DNA from: Pyruvatibacter sp. HU-CL02332
GTDB taxonomy: Bacteria > Pseudomonadota > Alphaproteobacteria > CGMCC-115125
Length of the DNA: 64,000 bases
Assembly: GCF_040362765.1 (NCBI RefSeq)
Contig: NZ_BAABWK010000001.1
Coordinates: 558,001-622,000 of the forward strand
Direction of reading: 5' to 3'
Under the pieces are notes generated by a model that saw nothing but the letters and a program-made list of their open reading frames with translations, searched no databases and was not told the origin of the DNA. Each line of letters begins with the position of its first letter. Positions within the stretch are counted from its first letter, which is position 1. The position numbers and the translations under genes are program-made. Below, piece after piece: positions 59,511 through 64,000 of this stretch.

Positions 59511-59756
59511 CTACTCTTCGTAGTATTCTTCGATGATTTCTTCTTCGTAGGTTTCCTCGATGATCTCTTCTTCGTAGGTTTCCTCGATGATTTCTTCCTC
59601 ATAAGTCTCCTCGATGACCTCCTCGTAGGTCTCCTCGATGATGACTTCTTCTTCGTAATACTCTTCTGCCTGTGCCGGGCTACCCAGCGAAACAGTCCCG
59701 AAAGCCAGGCCAACGGCAGCAGCCGCGGCAATGCCAAATGATGGTTTGAATGACAT
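59511..59756 (-). CDS. Small exported Glu/Tyr/Ile repeat protein
   Basis: 81 residues from ATG 59756, eight bases after AGGGGA; the larger frame to 60146 is not supported. Residues 1-30 are a clear signal peptide ending S-P-A-Q-A. The mature 51 residues contain only five amino acids: Glu, Tyr, Ile, Val and Thr. The core is a nine-residue repeat I-I-E-E-T-Y-E-E-E (about 3.5 copies), with E-E-Y-Y-E-E at both ends. The underlying DNA shows 27-bp tandem repeats. The chain is highly acidic and may bind cations or the cell wall, or associate with other surface polymers. No family is recognised; a closed terminator unit and own ribosome site argue that it is a real gene. Confidence 0.7.
   Translation of the reverse strand: MSFKPSFGIAAAAAVGLAFGTVSLGSPAQAEEYYEEEVIIEETYEEVIEETYEEEIIEETYEEEIIEETYEEEIIEEYYEE
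59531..59640 (-). repeat. 27-bp tandem repeats inside the Glu/Tyr protein gene
   Basis: Consecutive units start at 59531, 59558 and 59585 (27 bp each), 59612 (24 bp) and 59636 (partial), all beginning CGATGA on the plus strand. The first two differ at one base; later units diverge by synonymous and small changes. The fourth is shorter by exactly one codon. The reading frame is kept throughout, so the number can change by recombination without a frameshift. Confidence 0.85.
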
Positions 59757-59874
59757 GCAATATTCCCCTGTGTCACAAATTGTTTGCAAAACAAGTTGAC
59801 CCCATGTTTTCGCCCAGCACAACAAATCCCTCAGCCTGCGGAGAGAGTTTTTTTGCACGCCATTCATACTGCAT

Positions 59875-60210
59875 TCAGGCTGGGTTGGTACGCCGTTTGA
59901 GTTCTGCCAAGACCACAGCAACGCCACGAACCGCAAAATACCCCACCGCACCGGCCACCAGAGCCACAAATGGCCAATCTGCAAAATACCCTGTGACCTG
60001 CATGGTTGCGTAACTGAGCACAGCCACGCCAGCCCAGGCCCCCAGTGCCGTTTTACGACCGCCGTCCTCATACCATTCCACGTCGCCAGCGCCCGAATGG
60101 TCAAACTCACCATCAATCGGCTCGACATCAGCCAATGGTGCTTCAACGGCAGCCATCATATCTGGTGCCGGTGCTACAACGTCGCTGGTCTGGTCACGGG
60201 TGTCGTTCAT
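59875..60210 (-). CDS. Hypothetical protein with C-terminal membrane segments
   Basis: 111 residues. The first ~50 are acidic and Pro/Ala-rich ('DVVAPAPDMMAAVEAPLADVEPIDGEFDHSGAGDVEWYEDGG'). Two hydrophobic segments follow ('LGAWAGVAVLSYATMQVTGYF', 'FVALVAGAVGYFAVRGVAVVLAEL'), and the end is basic (K-R-R-T). The acidic arm should face the cytoplasm, by the positive-inside rule at the ends. No family is recognised. It is divergent from the coiled-coil membrane protein at 60375. Confidence 0.65.
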   Translation of the reverse strand: MNDTRDQTSDVVAPAPDMMAAVEAPLADVEPIDGEFDHSGAGDVEWYEDGGRKTALGAWAGVAVLSYATMQVTGYFADWPFVALVAGAVGYFAVRGVAVVLAELKRRTNPA

Positions 60211-60374
60211 GGGGTCAGTTTAACGGTGTTTTGCCAACAAGGTGGCAACTTTCCTGCGTTTTTGGCAATCTGCGCAGATGGGATGCGCTTGGGGAAGCCA
60301 TCATCCCTAATTTGGGGCGTAGAGCACCGGCTGCAACGTATTTCTGCCGGTGCCGAGTTGGGGTTGAGTACACC

Positions 60375-61217
60375 ATGGCCGAAGCACTGATGCTTGTCCT
60401 TCTGGGCGTGTTGATAATGGCACTTGCTGCCTTGGCCCTTGCACCACTGCTGTGGGCGCGGGCTGCCAAAGTTACAACGGAACGCGTCCGACAGGATGTC
60501 CACTCCGCAGCCTTTAACGAGGCAAGCGATCATGTTTCCAAAAAATACGAAGGCAAGATTGCAGCCCGTGAGGGCAGCTTGCTCACTGAAATCCAGCAGC
60601 TTGAGGCATCGCGCGACAAGATTTCCTCTGAGGCCTCAAGCCGCGTAAGCGCGCTGGAAGAAACCCGCGTGACCCTCGAACAGGAAATCGCCAATCGCGA
60701 TGCCTTGCTCGCGGAAAGCGAGAGCCAGATGCAGGCTCTTGCCGACAACGTCCGCAATCTCGGTGCCCGGGCAGATTCACTGGGCCGTGAGGCAGCCGAC
60801 CTTGGCAGCCGTGCAGAAGCCCTGAGTTCAGAAATCGCCGGCCTGGGTGAATCCCATCACGAGATTGCCCAGTCCCTTCACCCGGAAGCAGCCCCGGCTT
60901 CACCTTCTGTTGCTGCCCCTGTCGCCTATGACGAGACAGTCGCGACCGAAGCACCTGCAGACGCAGCTGCGCCCACACCTGAGGTTGCAGCGCACGATCC
61001 GGCCCAGCAATTCGTCAGTGATGACGCCGCATACGATCAAGGTTCAGACCAGAACGCAGAGCAGGCCGAGCCTGACCAGCAGCCAGACCAGCAAGCTGAA
61101 CCGGAACCCGATCAGCAGCCAGAGCAGCCAGAACAGCAGGTCGCAGCAGCAGCGGCGCCCAAGGAACCCACCCTGTCAGACCGCATCCGTGCCCTGCGTG
61201 ATGGCGTATCCGCCTAA
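60375..61217 (+). CDS. Membrane-anchored coiled-coil protein
   Basis: 280 residues from ATG 60375; the frame is open back to 60045 through the divergent gene and is not coding there. An N-terminal transmembrane segment (~4-28) is followed by a long coiled coil (~35-160, with heptad-like L/A spacing and 'REGSLLTEIQQLEASRDKISSEASSRVSALEETRVTLEQEIANRDALL'). Then come a Pro/Ala spacer and a Gln/Glu/Asp/Pro repeat ('EQAEPDQQPDQQAEPEPDQQPEQPEQQ', ~225-255). The C-terminus is a short conserved-looking helix, 'LSDRIRALRDGVSA'. The layout suggests an envelope or division scaffold but no family is assigned. Confidence 0.75.
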   Translation: MAEALMLVLLGVLIMALAALALAPLLWARAAKVTTERVRQDVHSAAFNEASDHVSKKYEGKIAAREGSLLTEIQQLEASRDKISSEASSRVSALEETRVTLEQEIANRDALLAESESQMQALADNVRNLGARADSLGREAADLGSRAEALSSEIAGLGESHHEIAQSLHPEAAPASPSVAAPVAYDETVATEAPADAAAPTPEVAAHDPAQQFVSDDAAYDQGSDQNAEQAEPDQQPDQQAEPEPDQQPEQPEQQVAAAAAPKEPTLSDRIRALRDGVSA

Positions 61218-61344
61218 GCGGCCAGCCCTCCCTCGTGTAGGCGTCACCACATTTGATTTTCACTGGTCAATCGAACAGTAATTGCTGCGGCTGGCCGTGG
61301 AGCCTGATATGGTCCGTCCCAAATCTGTCGACAGGGGACGAAGC

Positions 61345-63240
61345 ATGCACGTTCGATCAACAAGAAAAACACTGGTTTCACTTGCCGCACTAACGCTCGC
61401 TGCGGGCCTGTCGCTGACATCTGCAAGGGCACAACCAGTCGAGTCGCCCGAAGCCGTCGAGGCGGCCCAACCGGCCCAGACGCCCCAACGGATCGAGAAG
61501 CCCAATTTTCTGGTCGTCATGGTCGATGACATGGGCTGGTCGGACCCCGGTTTCCTTGGCAGCAAGATCCGCACGCCACACATTGACGCCCTGGCAGAAC
61601 GCGGCACCTTCATGTCCAACTTCTACGTTGCGCCAACCTGCTCTCCCACCCGCTCCATGCTGATGACCGGCGTGAGCAATCACGCCGCCGGCGTTGGCAC
61701 CATGCACACCCTGCAGGCACCCAACCAACTTGGCCGGATAGAGTACGGCGCCCAGCTGCATGACGGCGTGGTCACCGTCGCAGAAATGCTGAAGGCAAAT
61801 GGGTACGCCACGATGATGAGCGGCAAATGGCATCTGGCGATCGATGAGGACCAGCGGCCACACAATCGTGGCTTTGATCGTGCCTTTGGCCTGCTGGAAG
61901 GCGCATCCAGCCACTTCGCGGATCAACGCCAAATTGGTGTTCTTGAAACTGTCACCTACCTGGAAGACGGCAAGCCGACCGAACTGCCGGACGATTTCTA
62001 CTCCAGCATCGGCTACACCGACAAAATCATCGAATACATGGATGGCGCCTCCGACACACCGTTCTTTGCCTATCTCGCCTACACGGCACCTCATGACCCG
62101 CTTCAGGTTCCTGACAACTGGCTTGATCGCTACAAGGGTGTCTTTGATGACGGCCCGGCTGCTGAAAAAGAGCAACGGCGGCAGCGTCTGGTGGAACTGG
62201 GCCTAATCAGTCCGGACAGCCAACTGGATGCCCCGCTAAATTTCCCAAGCTGGCTGCCATCCTACAAAGCGCCATGGGCTGAACGATCACCAGAAGAACG
62301 CGCCACCGACATCCGGCGGATGGAAATCTACGCCGCCATGGTCGAACTGCTGGATCAACAGTTGGGCAGAGTGGTTGCACGACTGGAAGAGACCGGTCGC
62401 CTCGACAACACCTACATTGTTTTCCTGTCTGACAATGGTGCATCGGTCACCACGCCGATTGTTTATCGGGGAAACACCCGCGAGTGGTTGCACGACAATT
62501 ACGATCAAAGCCCGGAGCGCATGGGACAGGCGGGCTCCTTCACAACCATGGGCCGCGACTGGGCCAACAGCAGCAACACGCCCTTCCGGCTGTTCAAGGC
62601 CACCGTGGCTGAAGGCGGCGTCAGATCGCCGATGATCATTTCCGGCCCGGGCCTTGAGCGCGGAGTAATCCGCAACAGCACGGGCCATGTGACGGACCTG
62701 GCACCAACGCTCTACGAGCTGGCGGGCATCACATCCCAAAACCACCCGGTCTATGAGGGAAAACTCCAGCCACGTGGCCGGTCGATCCTGCCCATTCTGG
62801 CAAGTGACGAAGGCGACGACACCCGGCCAATCGTCACCGAACTGTTCGGCAACCGCATGGTGAGGAAGGGCAATATGAAAGCCGTCTTCCTCGGTCCACC
62901 TGTCGGCAACAGCGAATGGGAACTATTCGACATTGCAGCTGATCCCAGCGCGACCGCCAACCTGGCAGACCAGTTTCCCGAGAAGCTGGCAGAGATGGTG
63001 CAAGCCTATGAGGATTTTGCCGCTACCAATAATGTGGTCACGCCTGAGCCCCCGCTGGCCCTGCGCCCAGAGGTTTTCTTTGAAGGTGAGTGCAACTGGT
63101 GGTGCGAGGCAAGGTTCTCGGCCGCGGAAACCCTGGTCAATCCGTCAAGCCGCAACACGCTGTTCGCCGTGATCGGGGCTGCGCTTTTGCTTGGTGGATT
63201 TATGCTTGTCCGCAGCAGACGCAGGAAGCGTGCAGCGTGA
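61345..63240 (+). CDS. Arylsulfatase-type sulfatase with C-terminal membrane anchor
   Basis: 631 residues from ATG 61345 (GGGGACGA upstream). A signal peptide ends at A-R-A-Q (~30). Metal-binding 'VVMVDDMGWSDPGF' (D61/D62) and the type I sulfatase signature C99-S-P-T-R103 are present; Cys99 must become formylglycine, which requires a formylglycine-generating enzyme not seen here. 'MMSGKWHLAIDEDQRPHNRGFDRAFG' and 'VFLSDNGASV' complete the alkaline-phosphatase-like fold. A C-terminal 'FAVIGAALLLGGFMLV' followed by R-S-R-R-R-K-R anchors it in the inner membrane. The likely role is periplasmic release of sulfate from aryl or polysaccharide sulfates. Confidence 0.92.
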   Translation: MHVRSTRKTLVSLAALTLAAGLSLTSARAQPVESPEAVEAAQPAQTPQRIEKPNFLVVMVDDMGWSDPGFLGSKIRTPHIDALAERGTFMSNFYVAPTCSPTRSMLMTGVSNHAAGVGTMHTLQAPNQLGRIEYGAQLHDGVVTVAEMLKANGYATMMSGKWHLAIDEDQRPHNRGFDRAFGLLEGASSHFADQRQIGVLETVTYLEDGKPTELPDDFYSSIGYTDKIIEYMDGASDTPFFAYLAYTAPHDPLQVPDNWLDRYKGVFDDGPAAEKEQRRQRLVELGLISPDSQLDAPLNFPSWLPSYKAPWAERSPEERATDIRRMEIYAAMVELLDQQLGRVVARLEETGRLDNTYIVFLSDNGASVTTPIVYRGNTREWLHDNYDQSPERMGQAGSFTTMGRDWANSSNTPFRLFKATVAEGGVRSPMIISGPGLERGVIRNSTGHVTDLAPTLYELAGITSQNHPVYEGKLQPRGRSILPILASDEGDDTRPIVTELFGNRMVRKGNMKAVFLGPPVGNSEWELFDIAADPSATANLADQFPEKLAEMVQAYEDFAATNNVVTPEPPLALRPEVFFEGECNWWCEARFSAAETLVNPSSRNTLFAVIGAALLLGGFMLVRSRRRKRAA

Positions 63241-63265
63241 GGTCAGCCGATAAGGCAGAAAAGTC

Positions 63266-63664
63266 CTAAGGAACCGCAGGCGTCAGCACCAAAGAGCGGA
63301 CCACCTGGCCTGAGCGCGTATTGACCACCATGATCCGCTCGGGCTGACCCTCGCTGACCAGATGAATGACCAGCCGCCGCTCATCACCGGTGACCGCATG
63401 GACCTGATATCCGGCAGGAACAGGCACTTCAAAGTCTCCCGCCTGAGTGACCGCAATCACAGGCTCAGGCGCGACCTCGGCCTCGTCGCCAGAAGATGAT
63501 ATGCGTGAGGCTATGGTTGCCACCACAATGGCAAAGCCGATAATCAGCAGGATACCCAGCACAATGACGGTGATAAGCAACACTCGCTGCGTCCGCGCAG
63601 TTGCTTCGTCTATTTCTTCAATCTCGCCCGCATCGCCTGCGGGTTTGCTATCCTGAGCGGCCAT
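63266..63664 (-). CDS. Small membrane-anchored protein (DUF6476-like)
   Basis: 132 residues. An acidic cytoplasmic start ('GDAGEIEEIDEATARTQR') leads into one transmembrane segment ('VLLITVIVLGILLIIGFAIVVATIA', ~27-51). A periplasmic domain of about 75 residues follows with the pattern 'GDFEVPVPAGYQVHAVTGDERRLVIHLVSEGQPERIMVVNTRSGQVVRSLVLTP'. This pattern is typical of the small alphaproteobacterial DUF6476 family. Its ATG overlaps the divergent pseudouridine synthase ATG (shared CATG). Function unknown; the family gene commonly neighbours rluD. Confidence 0.75.
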   Translation of the reverse strand: MAAQDSKPAGDAGEIEEIDEATARTQRVLLITVIVLGILLIIGFAIVVATIASRISSSGDEAEVAPEPVIAVTQAGDFEVPVPAGYQVHAVTGDERRLVIHLVSEGQPERIMVVNTRSGQVVRSLVLTPAVP

Positions 63665-64000
63665 GACCGATCCTGTTGCCTCACATAAAACTGCCGATAC
63701 GCCGGCACACGAAGACGGCTCCCCGCCCTATCGCGTGGAAGTCCTCGACGCTGGCGATATGCATGCCAGTGAGTTGCCCTTGGGCGCAAGCCTTATCCGC
63801 GTTCTGGTGGGCGAAGACGCAGGCGGCCTGCGCACCGACAAATTGCTGGCAGACGCCCTGCCCGACCTTTCCCGCGCCCGCGTTCAGGCCCTCATCGCAG
63901 AAGGACAGGTAGAAGCCCGTGAGGCTCCGTGTACGGAAGAAGGCGTCCAGGTCGTTGACGAAACAAAGACTAAGCTGATCACAAACGCCTCCTCAAAAGC
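63663..64000 (+). CDS. RluD-like pseudouridine synthase, N-terminal part (cut by window end)
   Basis: The frame runs from ATG 63663 to the window end without a stop (112 residues visible). The S4 RNA-binding motif 'GLRTDKLLADALPDLSRARVQALIAEGQVEA' at ~58-88 is that of RluC/RluD N-termini, which precedes the catalytic RluA domain. RluD-type enzymes modify helix 69 of 23S rRNA. The catalytic H-R-L-D motif is beyond the window. The first ~45 residues before the S4 domain are longer than usual, so translation could begin further in (e.g. ATG at about 63759), which would also relieve the overlap with the divergent gene. Confidence 0.85.
   Translation, partial: MTDPVASHKTADTPAHEDGSPPYRVEVLDAGDMHASELPLGASLIRVLVGEDAGGLRTDKLLADALPDLSRARVQALIAEGQVEAREAPCTEEGVQVVDETKTKLITNASSK

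Noticed and set aside
59531-59640. Short regular repeats as a CRISPR array
   Set aside because: Units are contiguous 27-mers without unique spacers and encode a periodic protein in frame; no cas genes are present.
59105-59794. 229-codon frame as one protein
   Set aside because: It reads through the repeat gene in another frame (Lys/Arg/Ser-rich) and across a terminator; the real gene begins at 59362 with a signal peptide.
59511-60146. 211-codon frame as one protein
   Set aside because: The N-terminal 130 codons run antisense through the 59875-60210 gene region and lack a ribosome site. The signal peptide begins exactly at the ATG at 59756 behind AGGGGA.
1-64000. Prophage, insertion sequence or integrative element
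   Set aside because: No transposase, integrase, phage structural gene or flanking direct repeat was seen; the single tRNA gene shows no adjacent integrase or partial tRNA copy.

Overview
The window looks like one contiguous stretch of a GC-rich alphaproteobacterial chromosome, probably Hyphomicrobiales/Parvibaculales-like. The evidence is the presence of CtrA, SciP, ChpT and FlbD together with DUF1134/EipA, an FnrL-type regulator, a PmtA-type methyltransferase and a typical alphaproteobacterial elongator tRNA-Met. I see no insertion sequence, prophage or CRISPR array. All functional calls are by reading motifs; no database search was possible.

Layout. 1-7.9 kb: accessory metabolism and regulation. 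It holds the tail of a PAS-like protein, a SnoaL-like protein divergent from a TetR regulator, an RluA-type pseudouridine synthase, a class I glutamine amidotransferase, two sterol-desaturase-family membrane oxidases around a second TetR regulator, a LOG-family protein and a beta-CASP nuclease. 7.9-17.3 kb: an unusual four-gene block of exported proteins, all on the minus strand and translationally coupled. The first encodes a 1595-residue protein with coiled coils, acidic repeats and a kinase-like domain. It is preceded by a near-perfect lux box and, just upstream, a LuxR-type regulator. This is the best candidate for an undescribed system. 17.6-27.6 kb: DUF2267, a site-2 protease with CBS domains, a zinc-binding-dehydrogenase-like oxidoreductase, a cytochrome P450, an unknown protein behind a Fur-like box, an acyl-CoA dehydrogenase, tRNA-Met, a small outer-membrane barrel, PmtA and MnmA.

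27.7-44.9 kb: flagellar and cell-cycle block: fliK, flgD, sciP, fliF, fliG, fliH, fliN, a lone motA-like gene, flbD, flhA, flhF, flhG, then fliJ/fliI on the other strand and ctrA. Two sites with exact sigma-54 spacing (before fliK and fliI) fit FlbD control. CtrA-like sites lie before sciP, fliF and ctrA. 45.4-52.1 kb: a chemotaxis operon cheA-cheW-cheY-cheB-cheR (a CheA with two CheW-like domains and a receiver), preceded by chpT, the phosphotransferase that feeds CtrA.

52.3-64 kb: cysQ, an FNR-type oxygen regulator with a possible FNR site before it, the ydbH-ynbE-ydbL envelope set, a Rap1a/Tai-domain protein next to eipA, two tiny exported acidic proteins (one whose mature part is built of only Glu, Tyr, Ile, Val and Thr), small membrane proteins, a C-terminally anchored sulfatase, and the start of an RluD-like pseudouridine synthase cut by the window end.
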